DNA from: Stenotrophomonas sp. BIGb0135
GTDB taxonomy: Bacteria; Pseudomonadota; Gammaproteobacteria; Xanthomonadales; Xanthomonadaceae
DNA: 64,000 nucleotides
Reading direction: 5' to 3'
Assembly (NCBI RefSeq): GCF_024810105.1
Contig: NZ_JANUDX010000004.1
Location: 1 to 64,000, forward strand
Shown piece by piece: positions 56,013 through 64,000 of the stretch. The stretch's first letter is position 1. Every line of letters begins with the position of its first letter. Below the pieces are notes generated by a model that saw nothing but the letters and a program-made list of their open reading frames with translations, ran no database searches and was not told the DNA's origin. A program made the translations under genes and the position numbers.

Positions 56013-56585
56013 TTACCAGCTGAAGCGCGGGCCGACCGACCATTCCTTGTCACCATGGCGATCCATCTTGATGTCGCCGTTGATGCCCCAGTTCTGGTTC
56101 AACTTCACCTGGCCACCCAGGCGGCCGTAGAACTCGCCATCCGGATTGACGCCGTGCTTCTTGCTGTAATCCTCGTAGCCGGCCATTGCATAGACTTCGG
56201 CGTGCTGGCCGAACGCGGTACGGATACCGGCTTCAGCGCTGTAGCCGTTGAAGTCCAGGCCTTCCTTCGGGTCGAACTTGTTGTAGGCAACGCGGCCCAC
56301 GAAGTCGGTGCTGTTGCCGATTTCCTGGTTGTAGCCAACGCCGACGCGCCACTGGTCAACCTTGAAGTTGCCGATGTCGGTCTTCTGCTGGTTGTACTCA
56401 CCGAAGGCGTGGACGTTCGGCAGGAACGCGTAGGAACCCTTCACGCCCCAACCATCGGCCTTGCCGCCGTCTGCGTCGGTCTTGACGTAGTCGCCTTCGG
56501 CGTAGTTGTAGGACAGGCCTTCAGCAGCGGACGCGGCGAACGGCAGGGCGGCGGCGAGCGCCAGGGCAATCAACGAAGTCTTCAT
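56013..56585 (-). CDS. Ax21-family outer-membrane beta-barrel protein
   Basis: 190-aa exported protein: signal peptide MKTSLIALALAAALPFAASA, then LSYNYAEGDYVKTDADGGKADGWGVKGSYAF and eight or so amphipathic strands ending in VGPRFSW with the terminal aromatic residue of outer-membrane proteins. It matches the Ax21 family of Xanthomonas and Stenotrophomonas. Claims that Ax21 is a secreted quorum or immune-elicitor peptide were withdrawn in the literature, so I describe it only as an outer-membrane protein. Start ATG 56585. Confidence 0.88.
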   Translation of the reverse strand: MKTSLIALALAAALPFAASAAEGLSYNYAEGDYVKTDADGGKADGWGVKGSYAFLPNVHAFGEYNQQKTDIGNFKVDQWRVGVGYNQEIGNSTDFVGRVAYNKFDPKEGLDFNGYSAEAGIRTAFGQHAEVYAMAGYEDYSKKHGVNPDGEFYGRLGGQVKLNQNWGINGDIKMDRHGDKEWSVGPRFSW

Positions 56586-56644
56586 GGGGGTACACCTCTG
56601 TCTTGAACTGCTTGCAGCCAGCGCGTACGCCGCTCTGCATCGGG

Positions 56645-56672
56645 AATGTAAATTCTCCGTTATTCGCCACAA
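56645..56672 (-). promoter_or_regulatory. candidate promoter of the Ax21-like gene
   Basis: TTGTGG (56667-56672), 16-bp spacer, TACATT (56645-56650) on the minus strand, 60 bp before the start codon, leaving a leader of about 50 nt. Confidence 0.45.
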
Positions 56673-57283
56673 CCCGCCCTGAAGTCGACACGTTTCATAT
56701 CGGTGGATTTTTGGCGGGGGTTCAGTTGCGCTCTGGCATATACGCGCGCGCCGCGATTTCAGCGGTAAAACAGCGCTGCAACGTGCAGGCGGCGTGAGCG
56801 TGGGACGCCGGCAACGCGAGCATCAGGCAGGACAGGCGCGGGATGCGGCGACACGCCAGCATCGGCAAACAGCAAGATGGAATCTGGTCACGACGATGCC
56901 CTTGCGGGGCGTCACGCGTTGGGGAAGCCGCTCTTGGGGAGTAGTCGGCTAACGCGTCCATCCTCCGTAATACACCGGCGACGCGCCGTGGCGTCACTGC
57001 TCGGTAGCGCGTAGTGGCTTCCTTTCCGGCTCCCCATAGTCGGCGGAATAACCCGCGGCGGCTATCAGGATCTTCCTCGCCAGCGTTAGGACTTTTCTGA
57101 CCCCCCGTACGCGAGGGGAGGTATTCGTATTGCGTAACCTATTGAAAGACTTGTTCTTTCAACGTCGCGCCGGGCGGCCATCACACCGATGGGGCGGGGT
57201 CAGGGCACAGTGTCGATCTCCCCTCCCCCCGTTCGTCGTTTGCAATGAAGGCGCCCATCCCGGTGCGCCATCTGGAGCTGACC
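56673..57283. other. about 600-bp intergenic region with one strong dyad
   Basis: No convincing gene. It contains a perfect dyad TTGAAAGA-CTTGT-TCTTTCAA at 57142-57162, about 120 bp before the DUF1428 start. It is AT-richer than its surroundings and could be an operator or an RNA hairpin. The rest shows short open frames without recognisable similarity. Confidence 0.5.
57142..57162. promoter_or_regulatory. perfect inverted repeat upstream of the DUF1428 gene
   Basis: 8-bp arms TTGAAAGA/TCTTTCAA around CTTGT. No T-run follows, so a protein-binding site is as likely as an RNA structure. Confidence 0.45.
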
Positions 57284-57646
57284 ATGGCGTATATCGATGG
57301 CTTCGTGATTGCCGTCCCCACCGCGAACAGAGAGGCATTCCTCAAGCACGCGCAGATGGGCGATGCGATCTGTATCGAGCACGGGGCCACCCGCGTGGTG
57401 GAGTGCTGGGGCGACGACGTGCCACGCGGCAAGCAGACCGACTTCTACCGTGCGGTGGAGGCCAAGGACGATGAGACCGTGCTGTTTTCCTGGATCGAAT
57501 GGCCGGACAAGGCCACCCGCGATGCCGGCATGCAGAAGATGATGGAGGACCCGCGCATGAACCCGGAAAACAACCCGATGCCGTTCGACGGCAAGCGGAT
57601 GATCTACGGCGGCTTCGTGCCGGTGGTGGAACTGGGCGGGAAGTAG
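57284..57646 (+). CDS. DUF1428 family protein (YbaA-like)
   Basis: 120-aa dimeric alpha/beta-barrel-like protein: MAYIDGFVIAVPTANREAFLKHAQ, CIEHGATRVVECWGDDVPRGKQTDF, then FSWIEWPDKATRDAGMQKMMEDPRM and IYGGFVPVVELG. Family function is unknown. ATG 57284 follows GGAG at 6 nt; upstream in-frame codons are not conserved-looking. Confidence 0.9.
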   Translation: MAYIDGFVIAVPTANREAFLKHAQMGDAICIEHGATRVVECWGDDVPRGKQTDFYRAVEAKDDETVLFSWIEWPDKATRDAGMQKMMEDPRMNPENNPMPFDGKRMIYGGFVPVVELGGK

Positions 57647-57734
57647 GCACTTCATCCCGGCCACACCGTGGCCTCATCGTTCGCCCACGCGCAGGCAGGA
57701 CCCTGACCCCTCCACGGTCATCGGTCCTGCCGCC

Positions 57735-58310
57735 ATGTCTTCCTTCGCCGGCCACGCCCTCGCCGGGGTTACCGCCTACCTGTGCAGCACCGGGGGCGCG
57801 CGGGCGCGGGCGCCATCGCGATGGGCGGTGGTGCCGTTCGTGTTCGTCGCGGTCTGTCCGGACCTGGACTATCTGGGGGTCTGGCTGCTCGGCTACGGCG
57901 CACACCCGCGCATCACCCACAGCCTGCTGTTCGCGCTGGTCGCGGCGGTGGCGGTGCAGTGCGTGGCGAAGGCCGCCGGCAACACGCAGCCGTTGCGGTG
58001 GCTGCTGCTGGCGAGCGTGTCGCACCCGTTGCTGGACCTGCTGGTGGGCGCGCATCCGGTGCCGCTGTTCTGGCCGCTGCAGGACGGGGTGGCGGTGCGC
58101 GGCATGCTGCCCAGCGCAGGTGCGCTGAGGGTCGGCAACGCCTACCTGTGGCGCAACCTGCTGATCGAACTGGGGGTCTTGCTGCCGGTGTTCGCCGCGC
58201 TGGTCGCGCTGGCACGGGGCCATGCGTGGGGGCGCTGGCGCGCGTGGACGTGGTGCATCGCGCCGCTCTGGGCAGCGTTCGTCATCTGGTCGATCCGCCT
58301 GCCGCGTTGA
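57735..58310 (+). CDS. membrane-bound metal-dependent hydrolase, YdjM family
   Basis: 191-aa inner-membrane protein with about five helices and the family histidines and aspartates: FAGHALAGV (His7), VCPDLDYLGVWLLG (metal-binding DxD), RITHSLLF and SVSHPLLDLL. YdjM (DUF457) proteins are induced in the SOS response in E. coli and have a presumed hydrolase fold, but the substrate is unknown. Monocistronic as far as can be seen. Confidence 0.85.
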   Translation: MSSFAGHALAGVTAYLCSTGGARARAPSRWAVVPFVFVAVCPDLDYLGVWLLGYGAHPRITHSLLFALVAAVAVQCVAKAAGNTQPLRWLLLASVSHPLLDLLVGAHPVPLFWPLQDGVAVRGMLPSAGALRVGNAYLWRNLLIELGVLLPVFAALVALARGHAWGRWRAWTWCIAPLWAAFVIWSIRLPR

Positions 58311-58361
58311 CGCCTGCGCGGCGCTGCACGCCGTGACAGCCGCCAACTGCGGCAGGCGCGC

Positions 58362-59039
58362 TCAGCGTGCGTGGCTGCCGTCGTCGTCCGCGCCGTGGCC
58401 CGTGCCCATGCCGCCGCCACCCATGCCGCCCATGCCACCACCACTACCACCGCCACCCGCCTTGCCGCCGGCCTTGTCGCCGTCGCCCTTGCCCTTCGCA
58501 CCGGCGCTCGGTCGTGCCGGCCCCTGCTGCGGAATGCCCACGCTGGACGGGATCGGCGCCAGGTCGAGCGCACCGCGGATGAAGTCGCGCAGCGACACCA
58601 CCAACGCGGCGGTCTGCACCGGCCGGCCCTGGGCCAGCTCGGTAGCCGCGTTGGCGGCCAGCCGCACCTGGTCATCGGTGCCGAGCAGGATGATGTCCGA
58701 CAGCGCCGCCTCCACCGCATCACGGATGCGGCGCGCCCGATCGCTGCCGGCATCGATGCCCGCCGGCAACGCCACTCCGTCCTCGCCCGGCGCCGGGCGC
58801 AGGTCACGCAGGTGGCGCGGGTCCACGTGCAACGCCCCGGTGAACGAGCCGCCGAGGGTCTTGTAGGCGGCGATCAGGGTACGCAGGCGCTCGTTGATCT
58901 GCCGGTTCTCGCGCTCGCGCCGCTGCTGCAGGGTCTGCATCACCAGCAGCCGGATACCGACGCCGATCAGGGTGATCACCGCCAGCCCGACCAGGGTGGA
59001 CAGCATCGCCTGCCAGGAACTGAAGTCTAGACCGCGCAT
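58362..59039 (-). CDS. membrane-anchored protein with Gly/Met-rich tail
   Basis: 225-aa protein. Residues 15-35 form one membrane helix (LSTLVGLAVITLIGVGIRLLV), followed by a charged helix (QRRERENRQINERLRTLIAAYKTLGGSFTG), a conserved-looking cytoplasmic domain (about 65-160) and a low-complexity Gly/Met/Lys tail (about 175-225). Start ATG 59039 has a strong AAGGAGG site. It resembles uncharacterised xanthomonad proteins; I can give no function. Confidence 0.7.
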   Translation of the reverse strand: MRGLDFSSWQAMLSTLVGLAVITLIGVGIRLLVMQTLQQRRERENRQINERLRTLIAAYKTLGGSFTGALHVDPRHLRDLRPAPGEDGVALPAGIDAGSDRARRIRDAVEAALSDIILLGTDDQVRLAANAATELAQGRPVQTAALVVSLRDFIRGALDLAPIPSSVGIPQQGPARPSAGAKGKGDGDKAGGKAGGGGSGGGMGGMGGGGMGTGHGADDDGSHAR

Positions 59040-59134
59040 GCCCCCTCCTTCGTCATGTCGCGCAGCGTAGCAAGGGCGTCCTCCGCCTTCCGTCACGGCC
59101 CTCGCCTACCCGTGCGCAGGCCCGCTGCACGGCG

Positions 59135-60568
59135 TCACTGCGCAGGCGCATCCCGGGTGCGGAAGCGCCACACCTGCGCAGGCAGCACGGTCCCGTCCTT
59201 GCCGACAAAACCGCCTGGCATGCCGGGGCTGTTGAGCTCGATCACATACGCCGTGGCCGGTTGCAACGCCACGGGCAGGCGTAGCACGCGGCGATCGTCA
59301 TCCCATTGCGGTGCCGCGGTGAAGGTCGGGTTGCGATCACCGAAGATGCCCACCCCTCGCCCCATGGGGCGGTCGAAGTGCAGCTCCAGGTGCGCCAGCG
59401 CGGCATCCACCTGTGCCTCGCCCGCCGCGGGCACCTGCCTGGCCAGGGAAACCGTGGTGACGCCGGCATCGGCGCGGGCATGCAGCAACGACGCCTGGGC
59501 CTCGAACAGGGCGGCCATCGTGGCAGCCGTGCCTTCGTTGAGCCAGCGCCCACCGCGGGCATCGCCGCGCAGCTGGTCGGTGACCGCCGGCACCCAGTCG
59601 AAGCCGCGCGCGGCATCCTCCTGGAAGAGCAGTCCCACGCTGTCACTGTCACGGCGGTCCTGGAAATACCCCCGCGTCACGGCGCGCACGAGGCTTTCAT
59701 AGGTCACGGCCTGCCAACTGCCGTAGGCCTGGGCGCGCATTTGTTCGATCCTGGCCTCCAGCAACGCAGTGGCGGCGGGCTGCAATGCCGCGCCCTGCCG
59801 GTCGACCCACGGATTCACCCAGGAATGGGCGAACTCATGCACCAGCAGGCGCTGCATGGCGGCAAACGGCCATGCCGTCGTTTGCCCCTGCGGCGTGGCC
59901 GGCACCCCCAGCACCGCATACATCTGCACCGAACCGTCGCCGCCGCGGAGTCGCGGTCCGTAGTTGCCACGCCCGTGCAACAGGCCGGCAATGATCTGTA
60001 ACCGGAGCCCCGGCTGCGGCCCGAGCGTCTGTTCGAACCAGGCGATCTGCGGCCATCCCTGCAGGCCGGTCGCGAGCTCGGTCTCCACCCGGTGGTAGAA
60101 ACGCTGCTGCCCGCGGAAGAAGCCCGCCGCGTCGGTATCCCGCTCGAAGGCGGCCATGGCGCGCAGGTAGGCGTGCGCCGTGTCCAGGGTCCAGCGGCCC
60201 GGCATGTCGCGCAGCCACTCGGGCAGGGGTTGGCGCGGCTGCCAGCGATGCGGCGTTGCCGCCAGGGCCAGCGCAACGGTGTCGCTGTAGCCGATGCCGT
60301 GCTGCTGGCGCAACGCCCGCAGCAGCTGCACCGCTGGATGATCCTGATAACGCCGGAAGTGGGTCTCCACCGCAGCGTCATAGTCGGCAATGCCGGGCGC
60401 CGAAAATTCCTCGAAGCCGGCAAGGCGATTCGCCACCGCGGCCAGCTCGACACTTGGATCCACCACCACCGGGCGAGGCGATGCCGCCAGCTGCTGGCTG
60501 CCAAACAGGCCAAGCACGACCAGCAACGCGGCCAACCACGGCCGATGGGCGGGACGAAGATGATCCAT
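59135..60568 (-). CDS. DUF4932-like exported metallopeptidase candidate
   Basis: 477-aa exported protein with a signal peptide (about 1-30, cut near LAASP). A catalytic zinc motif HEFAH lies in LLVHEFAHSWVNP at about residues 239-243, with downstream Glu candidates in ALLEARIEQMR. The C-terminal Ig-like domain (about 375-470) ends VWRFRTRD, resembling Big_5. DUF4932 proteins share the HExxH and this size. ATG 60568 follows AGGA at 8 nt; the codon three upstream is also possible. The substrate is unknown. Confidence 0.78.
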   Translation of the reverse strand: MDHLRPAHRPWLAALLVVLGLFGSQQLAASPRPVVVDPSVELAAVANRLAGFEEFSAPGIADYDAAVETHFRRYQDHPAVQLLRALRQQHGIGYSDTVALALAATPHRWQPRQPLPEWLRDMPGRWTLDTAHAYLRAMAAFERDTDAAGFFRGQQRFYHRVETELATGLQGWPQIAWFEQTLGPQPGLRLQIIAGLLHGRGNYGPRLRGGDGSVQMYAVLGVPATPQGQTTAWPFAAMQRLLVHEFAHSWVNPWVDRQGAALQPAATALLEARIEQMRAQAYGSWQAVTYESLVRAVTRGYFQDRRDSDSVGLLFQEDAARGFDWVPAVTDQLRGDARGGRWLNEGTAATMAALFEAQASLLHARADAGVTTVSLARQVPAAGEAQVDAALAHLELHFDRPMGRGVGIFGDRNPTFTAAPQWDDDRRVLRLPVALQPATAYVIELNSPGMPGGFVGKDGTVLPAQVWRFRTRDAPAQ

Positions 60569-61077
60569 GGCAGCCATCCTGTTGGCCTGGGTTGCAGGAC
60601 ACTATTCCACGCGGCATCCGCGGTCCGCATGGGACGCAAGTCATGGCCCGGCGGGCGGTCGCGCGAAAGCGGCTGACGCCCCTCATGGCCCGGGTCAGCG
60701 CGACGATCGGCCGGAATGGGCGGCGCAGCGCAGGTTGCGGGGATGGGAGCACGATGTCGTTGCTGGTCACGCAGCCGGCGTGCTCCACCAGCGGGCGTCG
60801 ATCGTGCAGGTAGTACCGACCAACACGTCGGGGCGCCCGGTGCGCTCGTGCATCTGCACAATGGTGTCGGTGGCCGCGGCGGCGGCGGGTGGTAGGCGAC
60901 GATGCTGCGCTGGCAGCGGCCTGGCGGGTCAACCCGGCGGGCGAAAGTGCGGAGAAGGCGGTGATCTTCTGGTCGGTCCTGACCGCCATGGCGCGGTTCC
61001 TCGCGCGCGTGCGCGGGTGTATCCGTCTGCGACGGCGTCACGACGCCTGCCCGGAGGCAGGCGCCGTGCTTACCGAC
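60569..61077. other. intergenic region without a recognised gene
   Basis: About 500 bp between the metallopeptidase start and the histone-like stop. Open frames are present on both strands but have no recognisable similarity or good start. One strong hairpin, described separately, lies at its right end. Decayed coding material is possible but unproven. Confidence 0.45.
61042..61065 (-). terminator. hairpin after the histone-like gene
   Basis: 10-bp stem (one G-T pair) built on GCCTGCC/GGCAGGC with a 4-nt loop, 13 bp past the stop on the minus strand. It lacks a T-run, so termination is only probable. Confidence 0.5.
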
Positions 61078-62031
61078 TTACTTGCGGGCGCGCTTGGCCG
61101 GGGCCTTGCGGGCCACGGTCTTGGCGGCGCTGGCACGCTTGGCCGGTGCAGCCTTGCGGGCCACGGACTTCTTGGACACGGCCTTCTTGGCGGTCGCGGT
61201 CTTCTTGGCCACAGACTTCTTGGCCACGGCGACCTTCTTGCCGACGGTCTTGCGGGCGACGGCGGTCTTCTTGCCGACGACCTTCTTGGCGGCTGCGGTC
61301 TTCTTGGTCACGCCCTTCTTGGCGGTGGCGACCTTCTTGCCGACGACCTTCTTGGCAGCGACGGTCTTCTTGCCGACGACCTTCTTGGCGGCGGCGGTCT
61401 TCTTGCCGACGGCCTTCTTGGCCACGGCCGACTTCTTGGCGACGGCCTTCTTGGCCACGGCGACCTTCTTGCCGACCGTCTTCTTGGCTACGGCAGTCTT
61501 CTTGCCGGCAACCTTCTTGGCGGTCGCGGTCTTCTTGGCCACGGCCTTCTTGGCCACGGCGACCTTCTTGCCGACGACCTTCTTGGCAGTCGCGGTCTTC
61601 TTGGTCACGGCCTTCTTGGCGGTGGCGACCTTCTTGCCGGCAACCTTCTTGGCAGCCTTGGTGGTCTTGGTCACGGCCTTTTCAGCGGCAACCTTCTTCT
61701 TGGCGACCTGCTTCTTCAGCGAGGCGGCTTCGGCCTTGGCGTTGCTCTTGGCCGCTTCCAGCTTCTTCTTGGTCGCAGCCAGGGTCTTGCCGACCGACTT
61801 GGCGGCCTTGTCAGCCTTCTTGGCGACGGTCTTCTCGGCCTTCTGCACGGCCTTCTTGACCTTGGCGACCTGGGTGGTGGCAGCCTTGCGCGCGCGCTTG
61901 ACGGTCTTCTTCACCGAGGCAACTGCATCTTCAGCGGTGGTGGCGATGGTCTCGCCCACTTTGCCGGCCACTTCCTTCACTTCGTCGACGCCCTGCGACA
62001 GGGTCGCGGTCACACCATTACCGTTGCTCAT
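61078..62031 (-). CDS. histone H1-like Lys/Ala repeat protein
   Basis: 317-aa highly basic protein. An N-terminal acidic helix (about 1-40, [23 protein letters not shown]) is followed by about 260 residues of degenerate [19 protein letters not shown] repeats of 8-10 residues, ending in [10 protein letters not shown]. This is the composition of bacterial H1-like/AlgP-type proteins that bind DNA or polyanions and may compact the nucleoid. Start ATG 62031 has an ideal AGGAGG 5 nt upstream. The antisense strand is also open throughout because of the repeat composition. Confidence 0.88.
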   Translation of the reverse strand: MSNGNGVTATLSQGVDEVKEVAGKVGETIATTAEDAVASVKKTVKRARKAATTQVAKVKKAVQKAEKTVAKKADKAAKSVGKTLAATKKKLEAAKSNAKAEAASLKKQVAKKKVAAEKAVTKTTKAAKKVAGKKVATAKKAVTKKTATAKKVVGKKVAVAKKAVAKKTATAKKVAGKKTAVAKKTVGKKVAVAKKAVAKKSAVAKKAVGKKTAAAKKVVGKKTVAAKKVVGKKVATAKKGVTKKTAAAKKVVGKKTAVARKTVGKKVAVAKKSVAKKTATAKKAVSKKSVARKAAPAKRASAAKTVARKAPAKRARK

Positions 62032-62185
62032 GATTGCCTCCTAAGGGGCCTGGTTAGTCAAATCGCTGGCGATGCTATACCGGCGCGGTCCTTCGTGGAA
62101 CGGTCTTGTCGCACGCCATGAGCCGCATCTGTGCTTGGCGGGCCGGCGATGCGCGCGCCCGGCGAACCGGGCATCTGCACCAAAC

Positions 62186-63093
62186 CCCTTCAAAACAGCT
62201 TCCGTACCTGGAACAGAACAGGCCGCAGCAGCCCTCCTTGAGGATGTCGAACAGAATGGCGGCGGTGTGCAATTGGCCGTCGTACTCGATCTGTTCGTTG
62301 CCCTTTATCTCCACAACTGCGCCGTCTTCGCGCTCGAAACGGCAGGGGGGTGTGCGCCGGATTTGCCTCCGCGACCGGTACGCCCTGGAACGCGGCGAGC
62401 TTGAAACCGACGGTGGTGCAGCCCTTCAACCTCTGCGTGTGGGCGTCGCGGTAGATGTCCTTGAACTGCTCGAACGGTCAGTCGATGGGGACGTTGGCCG
62501 TCTTCGGAATCGCGCTGTCCACCCGGTGATGCGCGGCGACCTGGATGTCGACATGGGCCATGGGTGACGTATCGTCGGCGGCGACGAAGCAGGCCGACAG
62601 CCGGGCCGGGGCCGGGGCGGCGAACGGCATCGCCTGCGGGTTGAGCCGGCGCCGGTAGGCCGGCAGTGCGCAGGAAAACACGTCCACGTTTTCCCTGCGC
62701 TTGCGGCCGCCCAGGATCACGTTGCGGGATGACGCCGGGCTCGGCTCGCGTAGCAATCGGCCGTCCCTGCGCCTGCTCCGGATGAACTCGCCCGCGTCCG
62801 GGTGGATCATGTTGACGGTGCCGATCCGCGCGCCGCGGCGACCCTTGGCCTTCCGCAGGATGCCGACCATCGCGTCGTCGACGGTGCAGGCCGCGGTGTA
62901 GTGGATGGTGCGGGTGGCAGGCTTGTGTGCCGGCGGCACGCAGGCAGGCGGCGTCGCTATCGGCATCGAGCGGCTCGCCCTGCCGGGTCTTGAGCCGGTA
63001 ATGGCGGTGCCGGGTGTGCAGCGAGGCCGGCTGCGGCGGGACGCGGTCGGCGCGGGGCGCGTGGCGGATCACGACCAGCGGTGGCGTGCTCAT
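62186..63093 (-). pseudogene. nrdJ: decayed class II (B12-dependent) ribonucleotide reductase gene
   Basis: Pieces of NrdJ-like sequence occur in order in different minus-strand frames: HYRLKTRQGEPLDAD (near 63000), PPAHKPATRTIHYTA followed by GRRGARIGTVNMIHPDAGEF (62950-62780), HVDIQVAAHHRVDSAIPKTANVP (near 62530), LKGCTTVGFKLAAFQGV (near 62410) and VVEIKGNEQIEYDG followed by AAILFDILKEG (62320-62200). At least two frameshifts and large internal deletions, including the catalytic barrel, leave roughly 300 of the usual ~700+ codons. It cannot be functional. Gene name given for the ancestor only. Confidence 0.75.
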
Positions 63094-63386
63094 CGATGCA
63101 GGCTCCATCGGGCAACCAGGGCTGCCCGAACATGGTGGCGCGATGTGCTTGCCCCAGCCAGCAGACCCAACTCCTTGGGGCAGTCCCGATCGGCAACGCA
63201 ACATCTTGTGGCCGATGCCCGGCCAGCTTACCCCGACCCGGGGCGCTGTCAACGCCGCCGGGAAGGGCGCTCGCGATCCCGCAGCGGACCGGATTTCATT
63301 CGCGGTTTAGGCGCGGGCGGACACACTCATTCAGCTTGCTTTACCGTATGCGTGCCTCTCCCTCTTCGTTACGGAACCGCCGGACC

Positions 63387-64000
63387 ATGCGACCGCTCCC
63401 GACCCTGCTCACGCTCGCGCTTGCCGCCGCCTTCGGTGGCTTCGTGGCCTCGGCCATCAACGTGCACCTGGACAACCGCGCCGAAGCGGCGCCGGTGTCG
63501 CTGGCCATTCCGGCCACTGCCGCGCTGCCCGCTTCGGTGGCCGGGCAGGCGGTGCCTTCGCTGGCACCGATGCTGGACCGGGCGATGCCGGCGGTGGTCA
63601 GCGTGAACACCAAGCAGGTGGTGCGGGTGCGCAACCCGTACTTCAACGACCCGTTCTTCCGCCGGCTGTTCCCGGAAGTGCCGCAGGAACGCATCAACGA
63701 GTCGCTCGGCTCGGGTGTCATCATCGATGCCAGCGCCGGCCTTGTGCTGACCAACCACCACGTGATCGACAACGCCGACGACGTGCAGGTGACGCTGGCC
63801 GACGGGCGCACGGTCAAGGCCGAGTTCATCGGCTCGGACCGCGATACCGACATCGCGCTGATCCGCATCCCGGCCGACAAGCTCACCGCGTTGCCGCTGG
63901 GCAACAGCGACCAGCTGCGCGTGGGCGACTTCGTGGTGGCCATCGGCAACCCGTTCGGCTTCAGCCAGACGGTGACGTCGGGCATCGTCTCGGCCGTGGG
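63387..64000 (+). CDS. DegP/HtrA-family serine protease (5' part, cut by window end)
   Basis: First 204 codons of a periplasmic protease/chaperone. It has a signal sequence or anchor (LLTLALAAAFGGFVASAI), a short linker, then the trypsin-like domain: PEVPQERINESLGSGVIIDASAG, catalytic His in VLTNHHVIDNADDVQV and catalytic Asp in SDRDTDIALIRI. The frame is still open at position 64000, before the GNSGG serine; PDZ domains would follow. Homologues are DegP, DegQ and MucD, acting on misfolded envelope proteins, and sequence here does not tell which. Confidence 0.92.
   Translation, partial: MRPLPTLLTLALAAAFGGFVASAINVHLDNRAEAAPVSLAIPATAALPASVAGQAVPSLAPMLDRAMPAVVSVNTKQVVRVRNPYFNDPFFRRLFPEVPQERINESLGSGVIIDASAGLVLTNHHVIDNADDVQVTLADGRTVKAEFIGSDRDTDIALIRIPADKLTALPLGNSDQLRVGDFVVAIGNPFGFSQTVTSGIVSAV

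Noticed and set aside
56013..56585. Ax21 as a quorum-sensing or immune-elicitor peptide precursor
   Set aside because: Those claims were withdrawn; the sequence shows an ordinary small outer-membrane barrel.
60378..61041. Minus-strand open frames upstream of the metallopeptidase as a gene
   Set aside because: Arg/Pro/His-rich composition, no recognised similarity and overlap with the signal-peptide end of the real gene.
61082..62044. 320-codon plus-strand hydrophobic repeat protein
   Set aside because: It is the reverse complement of the Lys/Ala repeats; the minus strand has an AGGAGG site and H1-like composition.

Overview
The window is high-GC, gene-dense DNA from a gammaproteobacterium of the Xanthomonadaceae, most likely Stenotrophomonas. 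Three things support this. At least 23 copies of a 25-bp imperfect palindrome with GTAG at one end lie between genes, the pattern known as SMAG elements in S. maltophilia. The gene order coaBC-dut-algC, with radC on the other side of coaBC, is kept. There are family markers such as an Ax21-like outer-membrane protein and an XVIPCD-tailed effector. No rRNA or tRNA gene is complete in the window, but a strong rRNA-type promoter points off the left edge.

Layout. 1-4.7 kb: rrn-type promoter, tyrS, then a cell-wall pair (M23 endopeptidase and anmK). 4.5-8.5 kb: a small ribbon-helix-helix-like protein, ampG overlapping xthA, pyrE and an exported coiled-coil protein. 8.8-16.8 kb: a complete kdpFABCDE potassium-uptake operon, including the 30-codon kdpF. 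16.8-17.8 kb: about 19 tandem 45-bp repeats bracketed by SMAG palindromes. 17.8-21.9 kb: algC-dut-coaBC on the minus strand. 21.9-27.6 kb: an atypical island inserted between coaBC and radC. It holds an immunity-gene remnant, an Imm11/DUF1629-like immunity gene, a 969-aa AHH-nuclease/XVIPCD type IV secretion effector, a decayed copy of the coaBC 5' end and an AT-richer HNH-like gene. 27.6-31.1 kb: radC, argS and a SPOR-domain protein. 31.3-39.7 kb: small regulators, a VOC protein, an SDR, a LysR/MFS divergent pair, a TorF-like porin and a GntR regulator, separated by SMAG clusters.

39.0-51.8 kb is an alginate-utilisation locus. It has a FadR-type GntR regulator, a TonB-dependent receptor and a divergent operon of PL6 lyase, PL17 oligoalginate lyase, an anion:cation-symporter-type MFS permease, a DEH reductase-like SDR, a GDSL esterase and KDG kinase. 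The logic is polymer import, depolymerisation to DEH, reduction to KDG and phosphorylation to KDPG; the KDPG aldolase is not here. A perfect UxuR/FadR-type palindrome lies inside the PL6 coding region, spelled with codons unusual for this genome.

51.8-55.4 kb: a TetR regulator with a clear operator over the promoter of a three-gene catabolic-looking operon (isomerase, epoxide hydrolase-like, HSL-type esterase). 55.4-61.1 kb: NUDIX, Ax21-like, DUF1428, YdjM-like, a Gly-rich membrane protein and a HEFAH metallopeptidase. 61.1-64 kb: a histone H1-like Lys/Ala repeat protein, a decayed class II ribonucleotide reductase gene and the start of a DegP/HtrA protease cut by the window edge.
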